NCBI GenBank assembly: GCA_041752235.1
Contig: JBGSHM010000013.1
Coordinates: forward strand, 1-64,000
Reading direction: 5' to 3'
DNA: 64,000 nt
From: SpSt-398 sp041752235
GTDB taxonomy: Bacteria; Bacteroidota; Bacteroidia; Chitinophagales; Chitinophagaceae
Part shown: in pieces, positions 25,574 through 35,516 of the stretch
Layout of the letters: every line of letters starts with the position of its first letter
How positions within the stretch are numbered: position 1 is the first letter of the stretch
Program-made: the position numbers and the translations under genes
Notes under the pieces: model-generated
Databases searched by the model: none
What the model was told of the DNA's origin: nothing
Seen by the model: only the letters and a program-made list of their open reading frames with translations

Positions 25574-28500
25574 ATGCTTATGTTTAAGAGAAGTATCCCC
25601 TACTTTATCGTATTGATTTTTACGTCATTGTGTTCAATGGCCCAGGTCACTACCAGTGGTATGACCGGTACGGTAAAGACCGACAAAAATGAGCCCCTTG
25701 TTGGCGCATCTGTTACACTCACCCATGTTCCCACCAAGACCGTGTACACCACGATCACCCGGAGAGACGGCCGCTTTGATGTAGCCAATATCAACCCCGG
25801 TGGACCCTACACGCTTGAAATATCCTTTACCGGTTTTGATAAGCTGGTAAAATCGGACATTTTTGTTTCCCTTGGGGAAACATCCCGTCAGGATCTCGCT
25901 ATGGGACAGGATGTGAAAACCTTGTCGGAAGTGGTACTGGCCTCCTCTCGTCGCCGTGAAGGGGCAAAGGGTGGTACCGAAACCGCTGTTGGTCGCGATA
26001 AAATGCAAAACCTGCCTACGGTAGGTCGTAACCTTTCCGACTTCCTGCGTTATGTTCCCCAAGCCAAGATCACCGGTGACGGTGGTATCTCCCTGGCTGG
26101 TCAAAACAACCGATACAACTCATTTTATATTGACGGAGCTGTAAATAATGATGTATTCGGGCTTTCCGCCTCTGGTACCAATGGTGGCCAGGCTGGTATC
26201 GCCCCTGTTTCCATCGATGCCATCGATCAATTCCAGGTGGTTATCTCTCCCTACGATGCTGCCTTAGGTAATTTCACCGGTGGTGGTATCAATGCCATCA
26301 CCCGAAGTGGTACCAACCAGGTCGAAGGTTCCTTGTATTATTTCTTCCGGAACCAAGCCTTGTCTGGTAAAACACCAGGTGTAGATAAAAGCGTGGCTAC
26401 CAAACTGGCTGATTTCAAAAATCAGACCTATGGTTTCCGTGTTGGCTTCCCCATTGTGAAGAATAAGATCTTTATGTTCATCAACGGAGAGATGCAAAGA
26501 GATACACGTCCGCAACCATATGATATCAGCGGATATCTGGGAAATTCCTCCCAAACAGATATTGAGAACCTGGCGGCTTACCTGCGTACAACCTATGGCT
26601 ATGAGCCCGGCAGTTATCTGGACAACCCCGCGAAGATCAATGCCGACCGTATCGTAGCTAAAATTGATTGGGCGCTTAACAGCAAGAACAAACTCAGCGC
26701 CAGCTATCGGTACAATGCCGGTGAACGCTTTAACGTTAGCCGCAGCAGCAACAGCACCATCAACTTTTATAACAACGGATATATTTTCCCCACCACCACC
26801 CATTCGGGTTCCATCGAATTGAACTCTCGTTTCAAGAAAGGTTCCAACAATCGCTTGTTGCTGACCTTTACCAACGTAACGGATGACCGTGGTGCGATCG
26901 GCGATCCCTTCCCCCGTGTGACGATCCGTGACGGTTCTGGTTCCATCGTTTTTGGTACAGAGGAATTCTCTACCGGAAACCTGCTGAAGCAGAACAACTA
27001 CGCCATCTTTGATGTATTCAAGTTTTACAAAGGCAACCAAACCTGGTCGATCGGTACGGACAATGAGTTGAGCAATTCAACCAATATCTTTATTCGTCAG
27101 AACTATGGTTCCTATGTGTACAATAGCCTGGCTGCCTTTACCAGTGGTGGAACAGCCGCTACCTATAACCGCTCCTACTCCCTGCTGGATCCCGGAAAAT
27201 CGGGTGATGAGTCAGTGAATGCTGCGGCTAAATTCAACACCCTTCGCTTAGGATTTTTTGTCAATGATGAGATCCGGGTGGATGATGCCCTGACCATCAA
27301 TGTGGGTCTGCGTTTGGATAACACCAAGTTCCTCACCACTCCCCGTACCGACAACTTCTTTAACGACAGCGCCCTGGGCAAGATCGAACAGTACTACGAT
27401 ATGCAAGGCGCCCGCTCGGGTCAGATTTCCAGCCCCAAGTGGTCACTCAACCCCCGTTTTGGTTTTGTTTACAAAATGGCCAAACGCAATATGACCATCC
27501 GTGGTGGTGCCGGTCTGTTTACCGGACGTGTACCCCTGGTTTGGCCTGGTGGAGTATATAACAATAATGGTATCAGCCTTGCCGGTATCGCCCGCTCCAA
27601 TGTGGCCTTCCGTGAAGATCCCTTTGGACAATATGTGGCCAGTGATTTTGGAATCTCCGTACCTATTCCGTCAGGACAGGTGGACCTGATCTCCAAAGAA
27701 TTCAAGATGAACAAAGTGGCCCGTACTTCCCTGGCCGTGGAAAAAACAGCCGGTAAGAACTGGAAATTCATTGTGGAAGGAATCTATACCAGCAATATCA
27801 ACGAGATCGACTACAAGCGTGTAGACATCCTGCCTCCCACACTGCAATCTGTTGGAGCGGATGTACGTAATGTATATCCCCTGTCTGGTAACTTCGCTGC
27901 CCAGATCCCCTTCAGGGGAAATGGTACCAACCCTTATACCGGGGTGTACCTCCTGAGCAACAATGAAGATGGTGCCAAAGGATATTCGTACAATATCTCC
28001 TTTACCATTGATAAAGGCTGGAGCAATGGTTTCGCCTTTAACGCCAACTATACCTACGGTCGCTCTATCGTGCGTAACGAGGGTACCAGCTCGCAGAATA
28101 ACAGCCAGTGGCGCTTTATGGAAACCGTTTACGGACGTAATTTCCTGAACCTGTCTACCAGCGACTACGACCTGGGAAGCCGGATCAATGTGTATGTGGC
28201 CAAAAAAATCACTTGGGCCAACAAGAAACTGGCTACCACCATTTCACTGGTGTACAATGGCCAAAGTGGAAGTCCGTTTAGCTATGTTATCAACCGCGGT
28301 ATGATCCGTGACCTGGATAATTTTGAAACCAATGACCTGGCCTATATCCCGGCTGACATTTCGGAGATCAATTTCATCCAGAATGGAACCGCCAGCCCTG
28401 CCGATCAGTGGAATGCCTTTAATGCCTTTGTAGAGGGCGATAAATACCTTAAATCCCGTCGTGGCCAGTATGCCGAGCGTAACGGGGCCCGTTTGCCCTT

Positions 28501-28810
28501 TACCAATATCGTTGACCTGAAACTCCAGCAGGATTTCAACATCAAACTGGGTGCCCGTACCTACCAGGTGCAGGTAACCTACGATGTGTTCAACTTTACC
28601 AACATGATCAACAATAAGTGGGGTAAGGCCTATTTCATGAGTAATGACCAGGCCATTCTGCTCGATTTCCAGGGTTATGTCAGCGCCACCGACCTGACTC
28701 CCCTGTATCGGTTTACAGCCCCCACCACCGGAAATTACTGGACAATTTCGGATGGTGTTTTCAACAGCGCCCGTTGGACCAGCCAGCTGGGTGTCCGCCT
28801 CAATTTCTAA
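25574..28810 (+). CDS. TonB-dependent receptor, Oar-like, copy 1
   Basis: 1078 residues. Signal peptide (YFIVLIFTSLCSMAQ), N-terminal carboxypeptidase-regulatory-like domain (~25-110, GTVKTDKNEPLVGASVTLTH), a plug domain (~130-240: NLPTVGRNLSDFLRYVPQA, SGTNGGQAG) and a large barrel. It shows the Oar-type signature SISIDAIDQFQV..SPYDA..GNFTGGGINA and a C-terminal strand ending QLGVRLNF. It should sit in the outer membrane and import or handle an unknown substrate, powered by TonB. A rho-independent terminator follows at 28835-28858, and a close paralogue comes next in the same direction. Confidence 0.93.
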   Translation: MLMFKRSIPYFIVLIFTSLCSMAQVTTSGMTGTVKTDKNEPLVGASVTLTHVPTKTVYTTITRRDGRFDVANINPGGPYTLEISFTGFDKLVKSDIFVSLGETSRQDLAMGQDVKTLSEVVLASSRRREGAKGGTETAVGRDKMQNLPTVGRNLSDFLRYVPQAKITGDGGISLAGQNNRYNSFYIDGAVNNDVFGLSASGTNGGQAGIAPVSIDAIDQFQVVISPYDAALGNFTGGGINAITRSGTNQVEGSLYYFFRNQALSGKTPGVDKSVATKLADFKNQTYGFRVGFPIVKNKIFMFINGEMQRDTRPQPYDISGYLGNSSQTDIENLAAYLRTTYGYEPGSYLDNPAKINADRIVAKIDWALNSKNKLSASYRYNAGERFNVSRSSNSTINFYNNGYIFPTTTHSGSIELNSRFKKGSNNRLLLTFTNVTDDRGAIGDPFPRVTIRDGSGSIVFGTEEFSTGNLLKQNNYAIFDVFKFYKGNQTWSIGTDNELSNSTNIFIRQNYGSYVYNSLAAFTSGGTAATYNRSYSLLDPGKSGDESVNAAAKFNTLRLGFFVNDEIRVDDALTINVGLRLDNTKFLTTPRTDNFFNDSALGKIEQYYDMQGARSGQISSPKWSLNPRFGFVYKMAKRNMTIRGGAGLFTGRVPLVWPGGVYNNNGISLAGIARSNVAFREDPFGQYVASDFGISVPIPSGQVDLISKEFKMNKVARTSLAVEKTAGKNWKFIVEGIYTSNINEIDYKRVDILPPTLQSVGADVRNVYPLSGNFAAQIPFRGNGTNPYTGVYLLSNNEDGAKGYSYNISFTIDKGWSNGFAFNANYTYGRSIVRNEGTSSQNNSQWRFMETVYGRNFLNLSTSDYDLGSRINVYVAKKITWANKKLATTISLVYNGQSGSPFSYVINRGMIRDLDNFETNDLAYIPADISEINFIQNGTASPADQWNAFNAFVEGDKYLKSRRGQYAERNGARLPFTNIVDLKLQQDFNIKLGARTYQVQVTYDVFNFTNMINNKWGKAYFMSNDQAILLDFQGYVSATDLTPLYRFTAPTTGNYWTISDGVFNSARWTSQLGVRLNF

Positions 28811-28834
28811 TTGATTCTCACCGGATAACGAAAA

Positions 28835-28858
28835 CCCCGCGATTTCGCGGGGTTTTTT
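28835..28858 (+). terminator. Intrinsic terminator between the two receptors
   Basis: An 8-bp stem CCCCGCGA / TCGCGGGG (28835-28842, 28845-28852) with a TT loop, followed by six T. It lies 25 nt after the stop of the first receptor, so the second receptor probably has its own promoter. Confidence 0.9.
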
Positions 28859-28933
28859 GTTTTTTGGGGCCAAAAGATTTAATTTGCCGCATTAAAGCGG
28901 ATTTTCTCAAATTCGCAACCGAAAACTAATAAT

Positions 28934-31900
28934 ATGCTTATGCTTAAGAGAATTGTACGACTACTCTCCGTATTGTTCGTTATGTCCCTGTCCGTACAGG
29001 CACAAGAGACCAACAGTAGCATTGGCGGTTTGATCAAAGGAGCCAATAATCAACCGTTGGTTGGCGCTACCATCACCGCAGTCCATGTTCCCACTGGTAC
29101 CAAGTATGTCGTTCTCGCCCGAAGCAATGGCCGCTTCGATATTAACAACATGACCCCCGGCGGACCTTACACTGTAACTGTTTCCTTTGTAGGATTCAAT
29201 GATGATGTAAGAGAGAATATTTTCCTCAGCCTGGGTGATAAAGCCTCTTACGATTTTGTATTGGTGGATAAAGCCGGTAACCTGACCGAATTGGTGTTGA
29301 CTTCACGTCGCGCCGCCGGTACAGCGAAGACGGGTTCGGAAACCAGTATCGGTCGTGATAAGGTTGCCAACATCCCAACCGTATCCCGTAGCCTGAATGA
29401 TTATCTGCGTGCAACGCCTCAGGCAAAGATCACTGGCGACGGTGGTGTTTCCCTGGCAGGTCAAAATAACCGATACAACTCTTTCTTTATTGATGGCGCC
29501 ATCAATAACGACGTATTTGGATTGGCTGCTTCCGGAACAAACGGAGGACAGGCCAATATCAACCCTATCTCCATTGATGCCATCGACCAGTTCCAGGTGG
29601 TACTCTCCCCCTACGATGCATCGCTGGGTGGATTTACCGGAGGTGGTATCAATGCCACGACCCGTTCTGGTTCAAATGAATTGCATGGCGCTGCCTGGTA
29701 TTACTACCGCGATGAGAAACTCGCCGGTAAAACACCTGGTGGTGTGGCTGTTGATCAGCGGATTCGCCTGGCCAACTTCCGTAACCAAACCTATGGCGCG
29801 CGCTTTAGCGGACCATTGATCAAGAATAAACTCTTCTTCTTCCTGCTCGGTGAGATCCAGCGTGATGAGCGCCCCCAGCCTTTTAACATCGCTGATTACC
29901 GCGGAAACTCCAATCAGGCCACTATCGATAACCTGGTGTCTTACCTGAAAACAACTTATAACTACGATGCCGGATCCTACCTCGACAATCCCGAGCAGGT
30001 GAAAGCGAACCGTGTTACTGCCAAACTCGACTGGAACCTGGGCAAGAACAACCGGACCAAATTGTCCATGAGTTATCGCTACAACCAGGGCGAACGTTAC
30101 AATACCAGCGCGAGCAGCAGCACCACCATCAACTTCTTTAACAACGGTATCCTGTTCCCCAGCAAATCGCACACAGGTACCTTTGAATTACGCAATAGCC
30201 TGAAAGGAGGCGCCTCTAACCGCTTGCTGATCACCTATACTGATGTAACAGATAACCGTGACCCGATCGGACAACCCTTCCCCCGTGTTACGATCAATGA
30301 CGGAGCGGGTCGCTTTATCTTTGGTACCGAGAATTTCTCTACCGGTAACTTCCTGGCGCAAAAGAACTGGACCATCAATGATGTGTTTAAATTCTACCTG
30401 GGCAATAACCTGATCTCTGTGGGTACCGATAACCTGATCAGTAAAGCAAACAACCTGTTCATTCGCAACCTGTATGGTAACTATACCTACAATAACCTGA
30501 ATGATTTTCTGAATGACGTAACGCCTAACCAGTACTCGTATACCTATTCGAACCTGGAAGAAACTACGGATGAAAAAGATTCTAAATCGGCTGCGCGTTT
30601 CAATTATATCAACTGGGCTTTCTTCATCAACGATGAGATCAAAGCCAACCAAAACCTGACGATCAATCTCGGTTTGCGTGCAGATAAGACCGTTTTCCTG
30701 AACCGTCCCAATGCTGATCCTTTCCTGAATGATACCGCTTTGGCGATCATTTCGCAATACTATGATCTCTATGGCGCCCGTTCCGGTCAAATGGCAGAAG
30801 TTCCCTGGTCACTCTCTCCCCGCGTAGGTTTTACCCTGCGTGTACCGGATGAGAATACCACCGTTCGCGGGGGTATCGGTCTCTTCACTGGTCGTATGCC
30901 ACTTGTATGGCCTGGTGGGGTGTATAATAACACTGGTATCAACCTGGGTTCTGTTACCCAAACCACTCCGGGATTTGCGACGTTCTATTCTGGTTTCCGT
31001 GCCGATCCATTTAACCAATACACACCGGCTGACCTGAATACTTCCGCCAGCACGGCCAAAGGCCAGGTAGACCTGATCTCCGCCAAATTCAAACTGCCTA
31101 AATTGCTTCGTACCAGCCTGACCGTCGAAAAACGCATGACAAAAGGTTGGACCCTTACCGTCGAAGGAATGTTTAGCAAGAATATCCACGAGATCTATTA
31201 TCAAAACGTGAACATCCTGCCCCCTACCCTGAAATCGGTTGGAGCAGGTGCACGCACGGTTTATACATTTGGCGGAACCCCCAACAGGATCCCACTCCTG
31301 TCTAATGGATCTAATCCTTATGGTGCCAATGATATCTTTGTCCTGAATAATAATGAAGGGACCAAAGGCTATTCCTACAATTTCACCATGGTATTGGATA
31401 AGGCCTTCCGTGATGGCTGGGCCGCAACCATGAGTTATGCCTATGGTAATTCAATTGTGACCAACGAGGGTACCAGCTCGCAAAACAATAGCCAGTGGCG
31501 CTTTATGGAGGCCGTGAATGGCCGTAACGGACTGGGGCTTTCCATCTCTGACTTCAACCTGGGTCATCGCTTCTTTGGATACCTGTCTAAGAAGTTCACC
31601 TATGGTGCGAAAAAGATGGCTGCTACCACCTTTACACTCGTGTACAATGGTCAGCAAGGACAACCCTTTAGCTATGTGTACACAGGTAGCATGGTGGGTG
31701 ACCGCGCCCGGTCAGAGACCAACGACCTGATCTATGTGCCAACGGCCGCTGAATTACAAACGACTACCTTCCTGAGTGTAACCGTAAATGGTGTCACTTA
31801 CAGCGAGGCTGCTCAGCGCCAATTGTTCGAGAATTATATTCAGGGAAACAAATATCTCCGCAACCGTCGTGGCCAGTTTGCCGAGCGCAACGGTTCACGC

Positions 31901-32221
31901 CTGCCCTGGAGTCATTTGCTTGACCTGAGCATCAAACAGGATTTCAGTGTGAAACTGGGTAAGAAAATTCATACCCTGCAGATCACCTACGATATTTACA
32001 ACTTTACCAACCTGCTGAATCGCAACTGGGGTAAGACCTACTTCCTGGCCAACGACCAGTATGGACTGTTGCAATTCAACAGCTATACCAGCGCCACCAA
32101 CCTGACCCCACGTTATACCTTCCGCCCACAAACCGGAACACCCTGGGGCCTGAGCACCAGCACCGCTCCTGGTTTGAGTGCAAGATGGTTGAGCCAGATT
32201 GGTGTGAGGTTGTCGTTTTAA
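28934..32221 (+). CDS. TonB-dependent receptor, Oar-like, copy 2
   Basis: 1095 residues with the same domain order as the preceding gene and long identical segments (ITGDGG-SLAGQNNRYNS, IDAIDQFQVV-SPYDA, NEGTSSQNNSQWRFME, RRGQFAERNG). The first codons (ATGCTTATG-TTAAGAGAA) are also shared. It arose by tandem duplication and has diverged mainly in the barrel (e.g. the extra TFLSVTVNGVTYSEAAQ loop near residue 945). Outer-membrane location is predicted from the signal peptide and the terminal strand QIGVRLSF. Divergence in external loops suggests a different ligand, which is inference. Confidence 0.93.
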   Translation: MLMLKRIVRLLSVLFVMSLSVQAQETNSSIGGLIKGANNQPLVGATITAVHVPTGTKYVVLARSNGRFDINNMTPGGPYTVTVSFVGFNDDVRENIFLSLGDKASYDFVLVDKAGNLTELVLTSRRAAGTAKTGSETSIGRDKVANIPTVSRSLNDYLRATPQAKITGDGGVSLAGQNNRYNSFFIDGAINNDVFGLAASGTNGGQANINPISIDAIDQFQVVLSPYDASLGGFTGGGINATTRSGSNELHGAAWYYYRDEKLAGKTPGGVAVDQRIRLANFRNQTYGARFSGPLIKNKLFFFLLGEIQRDERPQPFNIADYRGNSNQATIDNLVSYLKTTYNYDAGSYLDNPEQVKANRVTAKLDWNLGKNNRTKLSMSYRYNQGERYNTSASSSTTINFFNNGILFPSKSHTGTFELRNSLKGGASNRLLITYTDVTDNRDPIGQPFPRVTINDGAGRFIFGTENFSTGNFLAQKNWTINDVFKFYLGNNLISVGTDNLISKANNLFIRNLYGNYTYNNLNDFLNDVTPNQYSYTYSNLEETTDEKDSKSAARFNYINWAFFINDEIKANQNLTINLGLRADKTVFLNRPNADPFLNDTALAIISQYYDLYGARSGQMAEVPWSLSPRVGFTLRVPDENTTVRGGIGLFTGRMPLVWPGGVYNNTGINLGSVTQTTPGFATFYSGFRADPFNQYTPADLNTSASTAKGQVDLISAKFKLPKLLRTSLTVEKRMTKGWTLTVEGMFSKNIHEIYYQNVNILPPTLKSVGAGARTVYTFGGTPNRIPLLSNGSNPYGANDIFVLNNNEGTKGYSYNFTMVLDKAFRDGWAATMSYAYGNSIVTNEGTSSQNNSQWRFMEAVNGRNGLGLSISDFNLGHRFFGYLSKKFTYGAKKMAATTFTLVYNGQQGQPFSYVYTGSMVGDRARSETNDLIYVPTAAELQTTTFLSVTVNGVTYSEAAQRQLFENYIQGNKYLRNRRGQFAERNGSRLPWSHLLDLSIKQDFSVKLGKKIHTLQITYDIYNFTNLLNRNWGKTYFLANDQYGLLQFNSYTSATNLTPRYTFRPQTGTPWGLSTSTAPGLSARWLSQIGVRLSF

Positions 32222-32232
32222 GGAGGGAGGGG

Positions 32233-32400
32233 AGAGACGTGAGACGTGAGAGGTGAATGGTGAATAGTGAATAGTGAATATAGCGCGTATTGATTTTTTT
32301 AAATAATAATAGAAAAGGCCTCAAATGAGGCCTTTTTCCATTATAAGAAATTATTTCACCATTCACTATTCACTATTCACCTCTCACGCCTCACGAAACT
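32233..32400. repeat. GTGAATA word inverted repeat
   Basis: GTGAGACGTGAGAGGTGAATGG and GTGAATAGTGAATA words at about 32238-32279 are mirrored as TTCACTATTCACTATTCAC and CACGCCTCACG at about 32355-32408, with a terminator hairpin in the centre. A single fragment with the same words lies at 24172-24193 (CGCCTCACGCCTCAC). The arms together would form a long hairpin around the terminator. Confidence 0.6.
32313..32337. terminator. Bidirectional intrinsic terminator
   Basis: The near-perfect palindrome AAAAGGCCTCA-AA-TGAGGCCTTTTT provides a GC stem with a T-run on both strands. It lies between the convergent second receptor and the esterase gene. Confidence 0.85.
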
Positions 32401-33212
32401 CACGCCTCACGCCCCCACCCCCACCTCAAAAACTCCGGCATCGCCCGTCCCCAGGTTTCCACATCGTGGCGGCCGTCTTTGTAGTTGATGTAAAAAATAT
32501 CTTCGGTGACGGAGTAACCAATTTTCTCCAATTCTTCAATGAGACCAAGAGTATCATCAATGGAGTCAATGATCCCGTTATTGTTGCGGTCCATGGTTTC
32601 ATCCAGGGAGCCTGTGGTGAAATAGAATTTAAGCCATGGATGGTATTTGCCCTCCCGGATCTGTTTGTGCATGATCCGATCGGTTTCTTCAATATAGCCT
32701 TTTCCAATATCGTTTAACCGCCACCAGAGCGATCCTGAGAAAATGCCTGCCCGGCGAAATTCATGGGGATTATTCCAAACCACATCGATAGCGGTCAATC
32801 CTCCCAGTGAAAACCCGGCATAGGATTTATCTTTAAATCCCTGTGGAGCGTATTGCTCCCGGAGCCAGGGCAAAAGTTCATCAAAAACGAATTGCTGGTG
32901 TTTGCCTGCCTTTACCCCCCGACCCTGGTAATCCGTATAGGCCACGGTCCCATATTCCATTTTACGGTCCTCACTGCAATGGATACCCACTACGATCAGA
33001 GGCTCGATCTCCCCTTTACCCTCCATATCAGCTAAAATGGCTCCCAGATCGAATTTGGGCAGGTCCTGGCCATCATTGATCAGCAGCAGGGAATACTGGG
33101 TATCAGGTTTGTGGTTCCGGGGCAGGTAGATATCGATCAACACTGTCCGGTCCAGGAATTCTGACTCCACATTCACGCGAAGGCCCGGATGTTTTTTTGT
33201 CTTGGATTGCAC
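32400..33212 (-). CDS. Alpha/beta-hydrolase esterase (Esterase D / PF00756 type)
   Basis: 270 residues from a GTG. No signal peptide, so cytoplasmic. The nucleophile is Ser135 in the elbow GFSLGG, the likely acid Asp204 in TTGSLDE, and the His249 in KDGRHDVETW. This matches the esterase-D/enterochelin-esterase-like family, which hydrolyses ester-linked ligands such as siderophores or S-formylglutathione. A stretch after the acid, DRNNNGIIDSID (208-219), looks like an EF-hand-type calcium loop, which is odd for the family. Placement next to two TonB receptors would fit processing of an imported ester, but it is on the other strand. Confidence 0.85.
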   Translation of the reverse strand: MQSKTKKHPGLRVNVESEFLDRTVLIDIYLPRNHKPDTQYSLLLINDGQDLPKFDLGAILADMEGKGEIEPLIVVGIHCSEDRKMEYGTVAYTDYQGRGVKAGKHQQFVFDELLPWLREQYAPQGFKDKSYAGFSLGGLTAIDVVWNNPHEFRRAGIFSGSLWWRLNDIGKGYIEETDRIMHKQIREGKYHPWLKFYFTTGSLDETMDRNNNGIIDSIDDTLGLIEELEKIGYSVTEDIFYINYKDGRHDVETWGRAMPEFLRWGWGREA

Positions 33213-33331
33213 GCTTCAAATATAGGTTTCAGCCCCAATTTCAGTAGATTTGAAAGGAGTATTTTTTTGTGGCTGCAACTTAATCATTTATCTTAATAGC
33301 TCTATTATTTGCCACCAAAACCATATAGATC

Positions 33332-34285
33332 ATGAAAAAAATTGGTATCCTGTTTGGAAAAGAAAGGTCCTTCCCCATGGCCTTTGTGGAACGCGTCAAC
33401 AGCAAAGGGGTTCCGGGTGTGATGGCGGAGCCTGTCCGCATCGACAAGGCCATGCAAGGGGAACATTGCGGGTATGATGTGATCATTGACAGGATATCGC
33501 AGGATGTCCCATTCTACCGGACCTTCCTGAAAAATGCCGCTGTCACCGGCACCGCTGTCATCAACAACCCTTTTTGGTGGAGTGCGGATGACAAATACTT
33601 TAATAACTGTTTGATGACAAAAGTGGGGGTTCCCGTACCCAAGACGGTCATTCTTCCTTCCCGTGATCATCCGGATGATACAACCGGCGAATCCTTTAGC
33701 AACCTGGCCTATCCACTTGATTGGGAAAACATTTTCAGTTATGTAGGATTCCCCGCTTATATGAAACCCTTTGCCGGAGGCGGATGGAAAAATGTATACC
33801 GCCTGGCCAATAAAGATGAATTCTTTGAAAAACATGCAGAGACGGGTCAACTGGTGATGCTGTTACAGGAAGAGATCGTTTTTGACGAATATTACCGTTG
33901 TTATTGCATTGGCGGAAAGCATGTGCGCATCATGCCGTATGAACCCCGTAACCCGCACCATCTCCGCTATGTGGCCTCCTTCTCCCCTTCTGAAGAGCGA
34001 TACCGCCAGATGGAAGAGATCGTGCTACGGATCAATGCATACCTGGGTTATGATTTCAATACCGTAGAACTCGCGCTCCGCGATGGGGTGCCCTATGCGA
34101 TCGATTTCTGCAACCCTGCACCCGACGCCGAAAGAACCAGTGTCGGAGAAGAGAATTTTGAATGGGTGGTAGAAACCGCTGCTAATTACGCCATCGAAAA
34201 AGCATTGAGTATCGAACCAGGAAAAGATAATTTGACCTGGGGAGAGTATGTACGGAGAGGCGCGAATCATCAACCATTAATTTAG
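33332..34285 (+). CDS. ATP-grasp family ligase
   Basis: 317 residues, cytoplasmic. An N-terminal preATP-grasp Rossmann-like part (IGILFGKERSFP) is followed by an ATP-grasp fold: the nucleotide-binding Lys in YMKPFAGGGWKNVY, the adenine-contact acids in LLQEEIVFDEYYR, and the metal-binding end VELALRDG / AIDFCNPAPD. RimK/D-Ala-D-Ala-ligase-like enzymes activate a carboxylate as acyl phosphate and join it to an amine. The gene is followed at 34395 by a carboxylate-amine ligase of the glutamate-cysteine-ligase fold, an association known for amidoligase operons. Its substrate is unknown. Confidence 0.85.
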   Translation: MKKIGILFGKERSFPMAFVERVNSKGVPGVMAEPVRIDKAMQGEHCGYDVIIDRISQDVPFYRTFLKNAAVTGTAVINNPFWWSADDKYFNNCLMTKVGVPVPKTVILPSRDHPDDTTGESFSNLAYPLDWENIFSYVGFPAYMKPFAGGGWKNVYRLANKDEFFEKHAETGQLVMLLQEEIVFDEYYRCYCIGGKHVRIMPYEPRNPHHLRYVASFSPSEERYRQMEEIVLRINAYLGYDFNTVELALRDGVPYAIDFCNPAPDAERTSVGEENFEWVVETAANYAIEKALSIEPGKDNLTWGEYVRRGANHQPLI

Positions 34286-34289
34286 ATGA

Positions 34290-34385
34290 TGGATGTTAGA
34301 TGTTGGATGTTGGATGACAGATGACCGATGACGGTCAAATATTGTCCATCAACCAACATCCAACATCCAACATCCAACAACCATC
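34290..34385. repeat. TGGATGT word hairpin between ligase genes
   Basis: GATGTTGGATGTTGGATG (about 34295-34318) is mirrored by ACATCCAACATCCAACATCC (about 34353-34378) around a short centre (TGACGGTCAAATATTGTCC). It forms a hairpin inside what is probably one transcription unit. Confidence 0.65.
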
Positions 34386-34394
34386 ATCCCCAAT

Positions 34395-35504
34395 ATGAAC
34401 ATCAACTACAAATCCTTCACGATCGGTGTTGAAGAAGAATACATGGTCATTGATCCCGAATCCAGGGAACTGAAGAGCCATGAACAAAAGATCGTCCAGG
34501 AAGGACAAAAAGTGATCAAGGACAAGGTAAAGGCCGAAATGCACCAGGCAGTGGTGGAAGTAGGAACAGATATCTGCCGGGATGTGGATGAGGCTTTTGA
34601 AGATGTGGCCACCTTGCGTAAAACCATTCACGGTATTGCCGACAAGATCGGCTTGGCCGTGGGAGCCGCGGGCACCCATCCATTTAGCCATTGGGAAAGA
34701 CAATTGATCACCGATCATATCCGGTACAATGAGATCGTGAATGAACTCCAGGAAGCCGCCCGGAGTAACCTGATCTTTGGCCTCCACGTACACGTGGGGA
34801 TGGAGACCCGCGAAATGGCCATGCATATCGCCAACTCAACCCGGTATTTCCTGCCGCATATCTATGCCCTTAGCGCCAATAGCCCTTTCTGGGAAGGTCG
34901 TCAAACCGGATACCGTTCTTATCGCACCAAGGTGTTTGACAAATTTCCCCGTACCGGTATCCCCGAGGTCTTCGAAAGCATCGAGGCCTATGACAATTAT
35001 ATCAAGCTGCTGGTAAAAACCAATTGCATTGATAATGCCAAAAAGATATGGTGGGATATTCGCGTGCACCCCTTCTTCAATACCGTTGAATTTCGCATTT
35101 GCGATGTGCCAATGACGGTAAATGAAACCATTGCCCTGGCCTCACTTTTTCAGGCCATTTGCGCCAAGATCTACAAACTAAGAACCCAGAATATCAATTT
35201 TATACAATATTCGAGACACCTCATCAATGAAAATAAATGGCGCGCCAGCCGGTATGGTATCGATGGCCGCCTGATCGATTTTGGCAAAGAAGAAGAGGTC
35301 AACACCCGCGTGCTGATCTATGAACTGCTCGACTTTGTGGATGATGTGGTGGATCACCTGGGAAGCCGCCACCGGCTCGCCTATGTGCATAAGATACTTG
35401 AAAATGGTACTGGCGCCGACAGACAGATCGCGGTGTTCAATGAAACAAAAAACCTCATCAGCGTCGTTGATTATATCAAAGATCAATACCTTGCAGGTCT
35501 TTAA
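34395..35504 (+). CDS. Carboxylate-amine ligase, YbdK / GCS2 family
   Basis: 369 residues, the usual length for this family. Core signatures: FTIGVEEEYMVID at the N-terminus (metal/ATP acids), EVGTDICRD, AGTHPFSHW, FGLHVHVGM, and IWWDIRVHPFFNTVEFRICD. The fold is that of glutamate-cysteine ligase and glutamine synthetase. E. coli YbdK has weak gamma-glutamylcysteine synthesis activity, but most members are uncharacterised. The upstream ATP-grasp enzyme and the downstream free-methionine-sulfoxide reductase (12 nt away) suggest a pathway for a small peptide-like or thiol metabolite. This is inference. Confidence 0.92.
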   Translation: MNINYKSFTIGVEEEYMVIDPESRELKSHEQKIVQEGQKVIKDKVKAEMHQAVVEVGTDICRDVDEAFEDVATLRKTIHGIADKIGLAVGAAGTHPFSHWERQLITDHIRYNEIVNELQEAARSNLIFGLHVHVGMETREMAMHIANSTRYFLPHIYALSANSPFWEGRQTGYRSYRTKVFDKFPRTGIPEVFESIEAYDNYIKLLVKTNCIDNAKKIWWDIRVHPFFNTVEFRICDVPMTVNETIALASLFQAICAKIYKLRTQNINFIQYSRHLINENKWRASRYGIDGRLIDFGKEEEVNTRVLIYELLDFVDDVVDHLGSRHRLAYVHKILENGTGADRQIAVFNETKNLISVVDYIKDQYLAGL

Positions 35505-35516
35505 TTTTTGAAGCTT

